A DNA stretch of 64,000 nt from Nocardia arthritidis (GTDB lineage Bacteria; Actinomycetota; Actinomycetes; Mycobacteriales; Mycobacteriaceae). The stretch covers positions 5,766,001 to 5,830,000 of the forward strand of contig NZ_CP046172.1 of the NCBI RefSeq assembly GCF_011801145.1, given 5' to 3'. Below, piece after piece: positions 7,035 through 15,921 of this stretch (position 1 is its first letter; each line of letters starts with the position of its first letter). The position numbers and the translations under genes were made by a program. A model generated the notes under the pieces. That model worked only from the letters and a program-made list of their open reading frames with translations. It had not been told where the DNA came from and ran no database searches.

Positions 7035-8045
7035 TCAGAGCGCGACCGTGATCGCGCCCAGCTGTTCCAGCGTGTGCAGGAACGGTCGAGCGCGGAAGGC
7101 CTCGGCCGGAGTGAGCACGCCCGCCTTGCCGGGACCTTCGCCGAACGCGAGCCGGTCGGCGGCCGTCACCGAGGCCAGCGCCGCCGCGCGCCACAGATCG
7201 CGCCCGCCGAGGTGCCCGGCATATCCGCCGTGCGCCGAAATCGCCTGCACCGCAATGGTGAATTCGGTGGCCGCCCTGGCTTCGGGATCGATATCGGCGC
7301 TGTTGAACACGTCGTCCTCCTCGAAGGTCCGCGCCGTGAGCATCACCTCCACCTCGCGCACCGGCGTATGTCGCGGCACCGTGAGCACCTCCGGATAGGG
7401 CACCGGCGCGATCACCCGGCGCGGCCCCAGCGGCGCGGGGAACGGGAATACCGCATTGCGCGGTTCGACGTAGCCGAGCGCGATGGCGCCGTCGGTGAAC
7501 GAAATGCGTTCGGTCTCCGCGAACAAATGGCGCGCGGTGTTCAATGCGCCGGTGGTGAGCCGCCATCCGGTTATCGAGTAGGCGACCACGAGCCGATCGA
7601 TCGCACTCAACCCGTCGGCCACCGCCGCGGCGAGCAGATCGCCGAAGCCGCCGCAGAAGCTCATCGACGGAATCATCGTGACGTGCTGGCGCTGTGCCAG
7701 CGGTTCGAAATCGAACAGCCGTTTGACGTGATGCGGCTCGAGCGCGTGATCGATGTAGTGACAGCCGCCCGCGACGGCGGCTGCCGCGACCGGCTCCCCC
7801 GTCTCCTTGAACGGGCCCGCGCAGTGGATGAGCACCGTTGCCTGATCGGTGAGTTCGCGCAGCGCGACCGGATCGTCAACGGCCGCGGGATGACTGCGCG
7901 CATCCAACTGTTTCGCCAGGTCGTCGAGTGCCTGCCCATCGCGGCCGGACAACACCAGTTGCCTTCCGCGAGCGTGTAGTTCGGCGGCGACCAACCGTCC
8001 GGTGTGCCCGGTGGCGCCGTAGATTGCGAAGACGGGATCGGTCAT
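7035..8045 (-). CDS. Saccharopine dehydrogenase-like NAD(P)-dependent oxidoreductase
   Basis: A 336-residue Rossmann protein. The N-terminus FAIYGATGHTGRLVAAELHARG is the dinucleotide-binding GxTGxTG loop of the saccharopine dehydrogenase-like and trans-acting enoyl reductase group. LSGRDGQALDDLAKQL and VLIHCAGPF follow as the second and fourth strands. The family includes enoyl reductases acting in polyketide lipid synthesis, but the substrate here cannot be read from sequence. ATG 8045 (MTDPVF) is taken because the Rossmann fold begins directly after it. A palindrome at 8078-8093 lies just upstream, suggesting local repression by an unidentified regulator. Confidence 0.75.
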   Translation of the reverse strand: MTDPVFAIYGATGHTGRLVAAELHARGRQLVLSGRDGQALDDLAKQLDARSHPAAVDDPVALRELTDQATVLIHCAGPFKETGEPVAAAAVAGGCHYIDHALEPHHVKRLFDFEPLAQRQHVTMIPSMSFCGGFGDLLAAAVADGLSAIDRLVVAYSITGWRLTTGALNTARHLFAETERISFTDGAIALGYVEPRNAVFPFPAPLGPRRVIAPVPYPEVLTVPRHTPVREVEVMLTARTFEEDDVFNSADIDPEARAATEFTIAVQAISAHGGYAGHLGGRDLWRAAALASVTAADRLAFGEGPGKAGVLTPAEAFRARPFLHTLEQLGAITVAL

Positions 8046-8077
8046 CACAGACCCACTTCCATACCTTCGATTCGTAT

Positions 8078-8093
8078 GTATGTTCGAACGTAC
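8078..8093. promoter_or_regulatory. Palindromic operator-like site upstream of the oxidoreductase
   Basis: GTATGTTCGAACGTAC is a 16-bp inverted repeat with one mismatched pair, centred on TTCGAA. It lies 33 bases before the start at 8045, in an AT-richer interval. TetR-family operators look like this, but no adjacent regulator is assigned. Confidence 0.4.
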
Positions 8094-8227
8094 GAGCCAC
8101 AAGGGAGGCGTGTCAAGCTGATTCGGAACATCCCACAACCCCTGCGAGTTACTGTCTTACATGCCAACTACCCTGTCCGACAAGGCCGTTGCCTCGCTGG
8201 GTCTCGGTGACTTGATTCGTATCACGA

Positions 8228-9403
8228 TCAATCGGGTCGGCGGTCACGGTGACCGGGTGAATTGACAAGGGCCAGCACCGCTTCCCTCGGCAGCGCGGGT
8301 GACCGGTGACCGTCGCGGCCGGTCATCTCCGCGTTGACGAACAGCGCGTTCAGCACGGCCTCCTCCACCGCGGGCACCACCGCCGCGTATAGCAGGTCCA
8401 TGCGGTTCCACGGCATGACGATCCGGGTTTCCAGCTCGGCCTCCGAAATCGCCCGCGCCGGAAACGAAGTGGCGCCGGGGCGATCGTTCGCGGTGCTGAA
8501 GGCCAGGAAGATATCGCCGGAGAACATGCTGCCGGTGGTGCCGGTGCGGGCCAGGCCCAACGGAACCCGCCGCGCGATGGCCTTGCATTGGGCGGCATCG
8601 AGCGGCGCATCGGTCGCGACGATGACGATGACCGAACCGGCGCCCGGGGCGGCGATATCCCGCTCCAGCCAATCGTCGGATTCCATTGGATTCGGGGTGT
8701 CGAGGATACGGCCGACCGGGCAGCCGGTGACCGTCAGTTCGGCGCGGGCGCCGAAATTGGCCTGCACGAACACACCGATCGTGAATACCTTTGCACCGAA
8801 GGATATCCGGCGCGACGCGGTACCGCTGCCGCCCTTGAATCCGTAACAGTTCATGCCGGTGCCGCCGCCCACCGAACCCTCGGCCACCGGTCCCGGACGG
8901 GCCGAATCCAGCGCCGCGCGAACCACTTCCGGGATGACGTGACCGCCGTTGATGTCGTTGAGATACCCGTCCCAGGTCTCCGCGCACACCGGCAGCAACC
9001 ACTGCCGGGCCAGTGCGGGACGCACCGCGTTGATCCATTCGATCACGCCGGTGTGGCAGGCGCCGATGGCGTGCGTATTGGAAATCGTGATGGGCGACCA
9101 CAATTCGCCCACCTCGTCGATCCAGGTGGTGCCGGTCATCTCGCCGTTACCGTTCAGCGAGTACCAGCCCGCCGCGCACGGGCGCCCGACACCGGCCCGC
9201 CCGCGCGGCAGGATCGCGGTCACGCCGGTGCGCACCGGCCCCTGCCCGACGACCAGCGGCCCCTCGCCATGGATCAACGTCCGATAGCCGACCTCCACAC
9301 CCGGCACATCGGTGATCGCGTTGTGCGGCCCCGGCGTTCCCGGCAGTTCGAGTCCGAGCTCGCGGGCGCGCCGACCCGTCGAATCGCTATGCGCCACGGT
9401 CAT
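8228..9403 (-). CDS. P1 family peptidase (DmpA/BapA-type aminopeptidase)
   Basis: A 391-residue member of the DmpA family of N-terminal nucleophile hydrolases, which release N-terminal amino acids (some act on D-residues or beta-peptides) after self-cleavage. It starts with ITDVPGVEVGYRTLIHGEG, a family hallmark, followed by ITISNTHAIGACHTG. The central segment VGGGTGMNCYGFKGG then SGTASR is the region where autoproteolysis generates the catalytic Ser/Thr. The length fits the family (about 375). GAGGTGACC precedes the ATG. The first 17 bp overlap the end of the upstream TetR gene, so the two are probably co-transcribed and translationally coupled. The divergent permease may import peptides or amino acids for the same pathway. 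Confidence 0.85.
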   Translation of the reverse strand: MTVAHSDSTGRRARELGLELPGTPGPHNAITDVPGVEVGYRTLIHGEGPLVVGQGPVRTGVTAILPRGRAGVGRPCAAGWYSLNGNGEMTGTTWIDEVGELWSPITISNTHAIGACHTGVIEWINAVRPALARQWLLPVCAETWDGYLNDINGGHVIPEVVRAALDSARPGPVAEGSVGGGTGMNCYGFKGGSGTASRRISFGAKVFTIGVFVQANFGARAELTVTGCPVGRILDTPNPMESDDWLERDIAAPGAGSVIVIVATDAPLDAAQCKAIARRVPLGLARTGTTGSMFSGDIFLAFSTANDRPGATSFPARAISEAELETRIVMPWNRMDLLYAAVVPAVEEAVLNALFVNAEMTGRDGHRSPALPREAVLALVNSPGHRDRRPD

Positions 9404-10028
9404 CGCCGGTCACCTCGCCGATCGTCGTTATGGTTGAACAGCCGGTCGCGGTGCGCGCGTAGGAGCAGATCAGCGCGGCGGCGCGGGCGGGCGGCACCGC
9501 GCGATTGGGCGTGATGATGTGCAGCCCGTACGCGTCCTCCAGCGCGACCAAATTGTTGGCGATATCGAGCGCGGTTTCGGTGAGCGTGAAATGCCCTTGC
9601 GCCACACCGACTTCCAGCACCGCGAGATACAGCGCGACCTGCTTCTCGTACAGCGCGGTGAGCAGTGCGGCGTGCTCGTCGCGGAAGTTCAGGTGGTTGT
9701 TGAGCTGATAGAGCGCGACCACCAGCGGATCGTCGGCCGAACTCGGAATGCCCGCGACGATCATGGCGCGCATCTTCGCCCTGGCATCGGCGATACCGGC
9801 GACCATCGTCATCCGGTCGGCGAAGAAGCGCTCGCTGGCCTGGCGGTGCACCGCGCGCAGTAGGTTGTCCAAATCGTCGAAGTAGTAGTGCACGGTTCCT
9901 GTTGAGACACCGGCGATTTCGGCGACGTCACGGACCCGCAGCGCATTGACGCCGCGATCCTGGATGGCGCTGAGCGTCGCAGCGACGATGGCCGCGCGGG
10001 CCGCGTCCTGATTCTTCTTCCTGCCCAA
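9387..10028 (-). CDS. TetR-family transcriptional regulator
   Basis: About 213 residues. The N-terminal helix-turn-helix reads RVRDVAEIAGVSTGTVHYYFDDLDNLLRAVH, with the preceding helix IVAATLSAIQDRGVNAL. The C-terminal ligand domain is of the BetI-like type. There is no ATG at the expected N-terminus. TTG 10028 (LGRKKNQDAA) with an AGGA nearby is the best start; TTG 10058 would add ten residues. It is cotranscribed with the P1 peptidase and divergent from an amino-acid permease. It probably controls both through the 110-bp intergenic region, which contains TGATCGA motifs on both strands (around 10049-10058 and 10110-10122). Confidence 0.8.
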   Translation of the reverse strand: MGRKKNQDAARAAIVAATLSAIQDRGVNALRVRDVAEIAGVSTGTVHYYFDDLDNLLRAVHRQASERFFADRMTMVAGIADARAKMRAMIVAGIPSSADDPLVVALYQLNNHLNFRDEHAALLTALYEKQVALYLAVLEVGVAQGHFTLTETALDIANNLVALEDAYGLHIITPNRAVPPARAAALICSYARTATGCSTITTIGEVTGDDRGA

Positions 10029-10137
10029 CCCGAATCCTGTTAGCTGACTGTCGATCAAGTGAAGATTAGCCCGTTTTGCCGTGATGGGCAGGCGATTACC
10101 CGCATTCTTTGATCGATCGTCGAAGAAATGGGTTGTC

Positions 10138-11523
10138 ATGACCGAACCTCTGCCCAAATACGCCCAGCAGCTTTCCCGTTCGCTGTCCATGCGGGAGAAC
10201 ATCCTCGTGACGCTGTCCGCGGTGACCCCCGCGTCCAGCGTGTTCATCATCGCGCCCGCCGTCCTGCTCGGGGCGGGCGGCGCGGCCGTGACGGCATTCC
10301 TGATCGCGGCGGCCGCGGCCGTCTTCGTCGGCATGTGCTATGCGGAACTATCCGCGACATATCCCATTGCCGGCGGCGAATATTCGTGGGCCGCAAGGCT
10401 ACTCGGCAAGTCCGCCGGATTCGCCACCTTTCTGCTCACGCTGGTGACCGGGATGCTGATCATCGCGGTGATCGCGCTCGGCACCGGGTCCTACCTCGGC
10501 GTGGTGTGGTCCGGGCTGAGCGGCAAGTGGATCGGGGTCGCGGTGATCGCGGCCACGACGCTGATCGCGCTGCTGAACATCCGCACCAACGCCTGGATCA
10601 CGGGTATCGCGCTGACCATCGAGATCATCGCCGTCGCCGTCCTGGCCGTGCTCGGTTTCGCGCACTACGAACGCGGCCCCGGCGAGTTCTTCCACGCGCG
10701 GACAATGGATTCCGGCCATCTGGTCGGGGTGAGCGCGGGCGCGCTGGTCGCGTTCGTGCCCGTCGCGCTGTTCGCGTACAACGGTTACGGCCAGGCCGTG
10801 TACTACGTCGAGGAGACCAGGAATGCGGCTCGCTCGATCGGCCGGATCATCATGCTCAGCCTCGCGATAACCGTCGCGGTCGAGGTAATCCCCTTGGCCG
10901 CAGTGGTTTCGGGCGCGCCGAGCATGCCGGGCCTGCTCGGCGCCGCCGCGCCGATGAACTACCTGCTCACCAGCCGCGGCGGCGCGGCGATCAACGACGC
11001 GGTGAGCGTCGGCATCGCGATCGCCATCATCAACGCGGTCATCGCGATCGTGCTGCAGATCGCGCGGCTGCTGTTCGCCTCGGCCAGGGACCGTTCCTGG
11101 CCGGGGCCGATCGATGCCGTGCTCGGCGCGGTGCACACCCGGACGCACGCTCCGGTGGCCGCGACCATCGTGGTGGGTGGATGCGCCGGTCTCGCCGCCG
11201 CATTCCTGCCGCTGAACTGGCTCATCACCGCGACCGGCTCGGCCGTTGTGCTGGTCTACCTGATGGTCGCGCTTTCGGCGCTGCGGCTGCGCCGCGCGGG
11301 CGCGCTGCCCAGCCGCGGCTACCGGATGCCACTGTGGCCCGCGCCGCCGCTGATCGTCATCGCCGTCGTGCTCTACGTCGCGTACCGGGTGCTGCTCGAC
11401 GGTTGGGCCCAACTCGCCGTCGCCGTCGGCACCATGGTGCTCGGCGCACTGTACTACCTGCTCTATCTGCATCCGCGCCGCGGCGACCGCTGGTCGCTAC
11501 CGGACCCGATCCACGAGGACTAG
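10138..11523 (+). CDS. APC-superfamily amino acid permease
   Basis: A 461-residue inner-membrane transporter with about 12 hydrophobic helices. The first pair reads NILVTLSAVTPASSVFIIAPAVLLGAGG and ATYPIAGGEYSWAARLLG; the latter is the conserved 'PvaGGeY.W..rllG' motif of amino-acid/polyamine permeases. The helix 6-8 area contains VALFAYNGYGQAVYYVEETRN, where Glu-Glu-Thr is typical. ATG 10138 is chosen because the family begins shortly before helix 1. It diverges from the TetR / P1 peptidase pair, which suggests a peptide-derived or unusual amino acid as substrate. The stop overlaps the convergent flavoprotein gene by four bases. Confidence 0.85.
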   Translation: MTEPLPKYAQQLSRSLSMRENILVTLSAVTPASSVFIIAPAVLLGAGGAAVTAFLIAAAAAVFVGMCYAELSATYPIAGGEYSWAARLLGKSAGFATFLLTLVTGMLIIAVIALGTGSYLGVVWSGLSGKWIGVAVIAATTLIALLNIRTNAWITGIALTIEIIAVAVLAVLGFAHYERGPGEFFHARTMDSGHLVGVSAGALVAFVPVALFAYNGYGQAVYYVEETRNAARSIGRIIMLSLAITVAVEVIPLAAVVSGAPSMPGLLGAAAPMNYLLTSRGGAAINDAVSVGIAIAIINAVIAIVLQIARLLFASARDRSWPGPIDAVLGAVHTRTHAPVAATIVVGGCAGLAAAFLPLNWLITATGSAVVLVYLMVALSALRLRRAGALPSRGYRMPLWPAPPLIVIAVVLYVAYRVLLDGWAQLAVAVGTMVLGALYYLLYLHPRRGDRWSLPDPIHED

Positions 11524-12893
11524 CGATCCCGTTGCACCGCAGCCATTGCCTTGCGCGCCGCCACCAGCACCGGATCCCACACCGGCGAAAACGGCGGCGC
11601 GTAACCGAGATCCAGCGCGACCATCTGTTCGACGGTCATCCCGGCGGTGAGTGCGACGGCCGCGACATCGACCCGTTTACCCGCGCCCTCGCGCCCGACG
11701 ATCTGCACGCCGAGCAGCCGCCCGGTACGGCGTTCGGCGAGCATCTTCACCCGCATCGACGCCGCGCCCGGATAATAGCCGGAGCGGCTGGTGGATTCGA
11801 TGGTGACCGTGACGAATTGGAGTCCGACGGCCCGGGCGTCCTTCTCGCGCAACCCGGTTCGCGCCACCTCCAGATCGCATACCTTGCTCACCGCGGTACC
11901 GACGACGCCCGGGAACGTGGCGTACCCGCCGCCGACGCCGGAACCGATGATCTGGCCGTGCTTGTTGGCGTGTGTGCCGAGCGGAATGTGGCGCAGCTCC
12001 CCCGACACCAGATCCAGCACCTCGACGCAATCGCCACCGGCCCAGATGTTTTCGTATCCGCGCACCCGCATCGCGCGATCGGTGAGCAGCCCGCCGGACG
12101 CGCCGAGCGGCAGGCCCGCCTCGCGCGCGAGTTCGGTCGCCGGACGCACCCCGATGCCGAGTACCACCACATCGGCCGGAATTTCGGCATCTTTGGTGAC
12201 CACCGCGCGGACCCGCCCATCGGCATCGGTGCGCAATTCGATCACCTCGGCATCGCCGATCACCTCGATCCCCATGCCGGACATGGCCTCTCGCACCAGC
12301 GCGCCCATATCCGGGTCGAGCGTCGACATCGGTTCGCCGCCGCGATTGACGACCGTGACCTCGAATCCGCGCTGGATCAGCGCCTCCGCCATCTCCACCC
12401 CGATATAGCCCGCGCCGACCACCACCGCCCGCCTGCCGTCGATGCGGTCGAGGGTGTCCAGCAGCGCCTGCCCGTCGTCGAGGGTCTGCACACCGTGCAC
12501 CCCGATCGCGTCGATTCCGGGCAGTTCCGGCCGGATCGGCGTCGCGCCGGTCGCGATCACCAATTTGTCGTAGTCCGTCCAGGTTTCGGCGCCGGATTCC
12601 AGATCCCTCGCCAGCACCCGGCCGCCCGCGACGTCGATGGCGATCGCCTCGGTGCGCATCCGCAGGTCGATATCGCGCGCCCGATGTTCGGCCTCGGTCC
12701 GCGCGATCAACGAATCCCGTTGCGGCACAGCGCCACCCACCCAGTACGGAATTCCGCACGCGGAATAGGAGGTGAAGCGGCTGCGCTCGAAGACGACGAT
12801 CTCCAGTTCGGCGGCCGTGCGCAGCCTGCGGGCCTGCGAGGCCGCCGACATTCCGGTCGCGTCGCCGCCGATGACCACCAGTCGCTCAGTCAT
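11520..12893 (-). CDS. FAD-dependent pyridine nucleotide-disulfide oxidoreductase (CoA-disulfide reductase/NADH oxidase-like)
   Basis: A 457-residue flavoprotein. FAD-binding motif RLVVIGGDATGMSAASQARR is at residues 4-23. A single redox cysteine follows in SYSACGIPYWVGG, as in CoA-disulfide reductases and NADH oxidases, which form a Cys-S-S-CoA or Cys-sulfenic intermediate. The second Rossmann motif (VVVGAGYIGVEMAEAL) binds NAD(P)H, and IWAGGDCVEV is the second FAD contact. The C-terminal dimerisation domain ends DLGYAPPFSPVWDPVLVAA, typical of this branch. Its role is likely thiol or peroxide redox homeostasis. ATG 12893 begins the FAD fold. It is tail-to-tail with the permease and probably follows the GT87 gene on the same transcript (23-bp gap). 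Confidence 0.85.
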   Translation of the reverse strand: MTERLVVIGGDATGMSAASQARRLRTAAELEIVVFERSRFTSYSACGIPYWVGGAVPQRDSLIARTEAEHRARDIDLRMRTEAIAIDVAGGRVLARDLESGAETWTDYDKLVIATGATPIRPELPGIDAIGVHGVQTLDDGQALLDTLDRIDGRRAVVVGAGYIGVEMAEALIQRGFEVTVVNRGGEPMSTLDPDMGALVREAMSGMGIEVIGDAEVIELRTDADGRVRAVVTKDAEIPADVVVLGIGVRPATELAREAGLPLGASGGLLTDRAMRVRGYENIWAGGDCVEVLDLVSGELRHIPLGTHANKHGQIIGSGVGGGYATFPGVVGTAVSKVCDLEVARTGLREKDARAVGLQFVTVTIESTSRSGYYPGAASMRVKMLAERRTGRLLGVQIVGREGAGKRVDVAAVALTAGMTVEQMVALDLGYAPPFSPVWDPVLVAARKAMAAVQRDR

Positions 12894-12916
12894 GACGCCA
12901 ACGCTACCGATCAAGA

Positions 12917-14161
12917 TCAGGAACCGGTGAGCGACGGCTCTCTGGTTTCGGCGACCGCTTCCGTCGCGCTCGGCAGCCGCCTGCTCGCGGCGAGGTACAG
13001 CAGCACTAGCAGCACGCTGAACCAGACATAGGTATTGCCGATGACGTGCTGCCACGGTGTCCACGCCAGCTCGCGTTTATCGTCGCCGGGCAGCCAGTCC
13101 TGCGGACCGTAGACGAATATCGCGGCGGTCACCGCGCTCGTCACATACCAGCCGATGGCCTGTCGCGACGGCAACCGGGTCGCGTAGCCGACCATGGCCA
13201 GCAGCGCGGGCGCGATCCACACCCAGTGGTGCGACCACGAGATCGGCGAGAGCAGCAGCGTGAACACCGCGTTGAACGCGAATGCGAGGGCGGGCATGGC
13301 CGCGGCCCTGCGCATCGCCGTCGCGACCAGCAAGAGCAGTACGACGCCGATGGCCAGCCAGATCAGCGTCGAAGTCGGCTTGGTGAAGCCCAACCGCGTC
13401 AGCATGCCCTGAATCGACTGATTGGTACGGAATGCCGAACCGCTCAACCCGGACAGATTGCCCATACCGCCGAACCAGTACCGCACCGATGCGGCGGGCA
13501 GCACCGCGAACGCCAGCAGCGTCGCCACCGCACCCGACACCGCCGCGGTGGCCGCCGCCTTGTACTCCCGGCGCACCAGGAAATACAGCACGAACGCGGC
13601 CGGGGTCAGTTTGATCGCCGCGGCGACGCCCACCAGGATGCCGCGCCGCCAGCGCGGCTTCTCGGTCAGGCAGTCCGCCGCGACCAAGGCCATCGCGATG
13701 ATGTTGACCTGGCCGAAGTCCAGCGTCTGATGCACCGGCTCCAGCAGCATGGCCAGCGGCAGCGCGCACGCGCCGACCAGCAGCGCGGTCCGGCGCGCCG
13801 ACTCGCCGGACCAGACCCGGCGCGCCACAAGGTACAGGGTGAGCGCCAGCCCGAGCACCGAGGTGATGAAGAACGCGACCTTCGCGATCCCCCACGGCAG
13901 GAAGGCGTACGGCCCGAGCGCCAGCGCCGCGAACGGCGGATAAATGAACGGCAGCCCGATGCCGAGGGTCGTCGGCGGCAGCGTGCCGTACATATCCCGG
14001 CCGTGCCACAGCGCCTCGACGCCGAGGCGGTAGACCTGTAGATCGATGAAATCGCCGGTGATCGAGTTCAGTGGCCATAGCGGCACGTACTGGTAGACCG
14101 CGGAGACTACGACCAGGACGGCGGGAATCAGCCACACGACGGGCCCGAAGCGACGGTTCAC
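12917..14161 (-). CDS. GT87-family polyprenyl-phosphate-mannose-dependent mannosyltransferase
   Basis: A 414-residue polytopic membrane protein with roughly ten hydrophobic helices. After helix 1 (VVWLIPAVLVVVSAVYQYVP) the external loop carries DFIDLQVYRLGVEALWHGRDMYG and GLPFIYPPFAALAL, the DUF2029/GT87 signature in which an Asp in the first loop is catalytic. SWSHHWVWIAPALLAM late in the protein is another family mark. Mycobacterial relatives add alpha-1,2 or alpha-1,6 mannose to phosphatidylinositol mannosides, lipomannan and arabinomannan outside the membrane. That fits a mycolate actinomycete; the precise acceptor is unknown. It is likely the first gene of a two-gene unit with the flavoprotein downstream. 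Confidence 0.85.
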   Translation of the reverse strand: MNRRFGPVVWLIPAVLVVVSAVYQYVPLWPLNSITGDFIDLQVYRLGVEALWHGRDMYGTLPPTTLGIGLPFIYPPFAALALGPYAFLPWGIAKVAFFITSVLGLALTLYLVARRVWSGESARRTALLVGACALPLAMLLEPVHQTLDFGQVNIIAMALVAADCLTEKPRWRRGILVGVAAAIKLTPAAFVLYFLVRREYKAAATAAVSGAVATLLAFAVLPAASVRYWFGGMGNLSGLSGSAFRTNQSIQGMLTRLGFTKPTSTLIWLAIGVVLLLLVATAMRRAAAMPALAFAFNAVFTLLLSPISWSHHWVWIAPALLAMVGYATRLPSRQAIGWYVTSAVTAAIFVYGPQDWLPGDDKRELAWTPWQHVIGNTYVWFSVLLVLLYLAASRRLPSATEAVAETREPSLTGS

Positions 14162-14312
14162 TGAATTCGGCCTATCGGGGTGGTCACACTAATCATCCGG
14201 AGCGACTATACCGACCCGGGTTCCGTCATTCGAACCGTGGGTCGAGATTGATCTTCGATTACGTTTTGCCGTTTTTCGCACGATCGCTGGCCGGTCGCCG
14301 CACACTTGGGCG

Positions 14313-14336
14313 AAACGCCGTACGAGAGAGGCGTTT
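14313..14336 (+). promoter_or_regulatory. Leader hairpin before the APC permease
   Basis: AAACGCC and GGCGTTT form a seven-bp stem with a ten-base loop, ending seven bases before the GGAG ribosome site of the downstream gene. It could modulate translation or simply stabilise the leader. Confidence 0.3.
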
Positions 14337-14352
14337 TCATGCGGGAGCAGTT

Positions 14353-15902
14353 ATGAATGCAGCATCGAGCGGTGACGAGCCTTCGACTTCGGCCGACGAA
14401 CGGCGGCTCGCCGAACTCGGTTACAAGCAGGATTTGGTCAGGACCTGGTCCGGCTTCTCCAACTTCGCCATCAGCTTCACCATCGTCTCCATCCTCACCG
14501 GCGGCCTCGCCAGTTACGGGATCGGGCTGGCCAACGGCGGGCCGATCACCATGGCCTGGGGCTGGCCCCTGGTCTCGGTGCTGGTCCTGTTCGTCGGGCT
14601 CGCGATGGCCGAATTGGCCTCGGCGTATCCGACCTCCGGCGGATTGTATTGGTGGGCGGCCGAATTGGGCGGTCCCGTGTGGGGTGGTTCACCGGCTGGT
14701 TCAACCTGATCGGGCAGATCGCGGTCACCGCGGCCATCGACTACGGTGCGGCGGTATTCGCTACCGCGGTGCTGAACGTGATCGGCATCGATATCGGAAC
14801 AGACCGCACCGCAATATTTCTCGTCTTCGTTGTCATTCTCGTGGCGCATGCGGTGCTCAACGCGATCGGCACCCGGTTGTCGGCGCTGATCAACAATGTG
14901 TCCGCATGGTGGCATGTGGCCGGTGTGCTGATCTTCGTCGCCGTGCTCGGCATCGGAGCGAATCATCACCAGAGCGCCGGATTCGTCTTCACCAAGACCG
15001 TGGAGAACAGCGCGATCGGATTCGGCGGGGTCGGATTCAGTTTCCTGCTCGGCCTGCTGCACGCGCAGTACACGTTCACCGGATACGACGCGTCCGCGCA
15101 TATGTCGGAGGAGACGCATGACGCGGCGCGCAGCGCGGCCAAGGGCATCATCAACACCATCGTCGTCTCGGCGGTCGCGGGCTACCTGCTGATCCTGGCG
15201 GTCACGTTCGCGATTCCCAACCTCGACGACGCGTTGAATCCGGATAAGAACAGCGGCTATCCGGTGATCTTCATCCTGCGCAACTCGCTCGACTCGTTCT
15301 GGTCCGGGCTGCTGCTGATCATCGCCGCGGTGGCCCAGCTGTTCTGCGGCTACGCGTCGGTGACCGCGGCCTCCCGGATGCTGTTCGCCTTCGCCCGCGA
15401 CGGCGCGGTGCCGGGATCGGCCTACTGGTGCCGACTTTCGGCGCGCAAGGTGCCGGTGCACGCGGTGCTGTTCATCTCCTTCTGGGCCTTCGTGCTGCTG
15501 ATCCCGTCGATGCTGGTGCCTGCGGCGAACGCGCCGACCGCCTATGCCGCGGCCACCTCCGTCGCCACCATCGGCCTCTACATCGCCTACGGCATCCCGA
15601 TCCTGCTCCGGCAGTGGCACGGCGCCCGATTCACAACCGGCCCTTGGCAACTCGGCACATGGTATCGACCGGTCGGCATCATTTCGCTGGTCTGGATCGT
15701 CGTCATCAGCGTGCTGTTCATCCTGCCGACCGATGCCAAGGGCTTCCCGTGGAACGACGGATTCACTTGGAACGCGGTGAATTACGCGCCGATCGCGCTC
15801 GTGGCGGTGGTCGGCGCGATCACCGTCTGGTGGCTCGCCTCGGCCCGGCGCTGGTTCACCGGCCCGCGCCGCACCGTCGACGAAACCTCCGTACCCGTCT
15901 GA
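14353..15902 (+). pseudogene. APC amino acid/GABA permease gene with a one-base frameshift
   Basis: The two halves form one permease of about 516 residues. From ATG 14353 (GGAG ribosome site) the frame reads a cytosolic N-terminus, FSNFAISFTIVSILTGG, WGWPLVSVLVLFVGLAMAEL and YPTSGGLYWWAAELGGPVWG. It then runs to a false stop at 14707-14709. From 14685 the -1 frame continues WFTGWFNLIGQIAVTA and ten more helices to the stop at 15900-15902. Related permeases read '..aWGWFTGWFN..', so one base, probably C, is missing from the TGGGGTGG run at 14680-14687. The family imports GABA, choline or other amino acids in bacteria and fungi. The rest of the gene is perfectly preserved. This is either a very recent inactivation or a sequencing error. 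Confidence 0.8.
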
Positions 15903-15921
15903 TCCGAGTACAGTCGCGCCA

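Noticed and set aside
6198..7979. Plus-strand open frame of 593 codons
   Set aside because: It lies opposite two convincing minus-strand genes and crosses the terminator hairpin at 6995-7027; no domain pattern.
8161..8274. Small plus-strand frame of 37 codons (MPTTLSDKAVASLGLGD...)
   Set aside because: It has an ATG and a plausible front part, but no clear ribosome site. It overlaps the end of the P1 peptidase gene and nothing supports expression. It could be a remnant.
10128..13031. Plus-strand open frame of 967 codons
   Set aside because: A shadow of the permease and of the antisense flavoprotein gene; composition is dominated by Arg, Gly, His and Asp, as for non-coding frames in GC-rich DNA.
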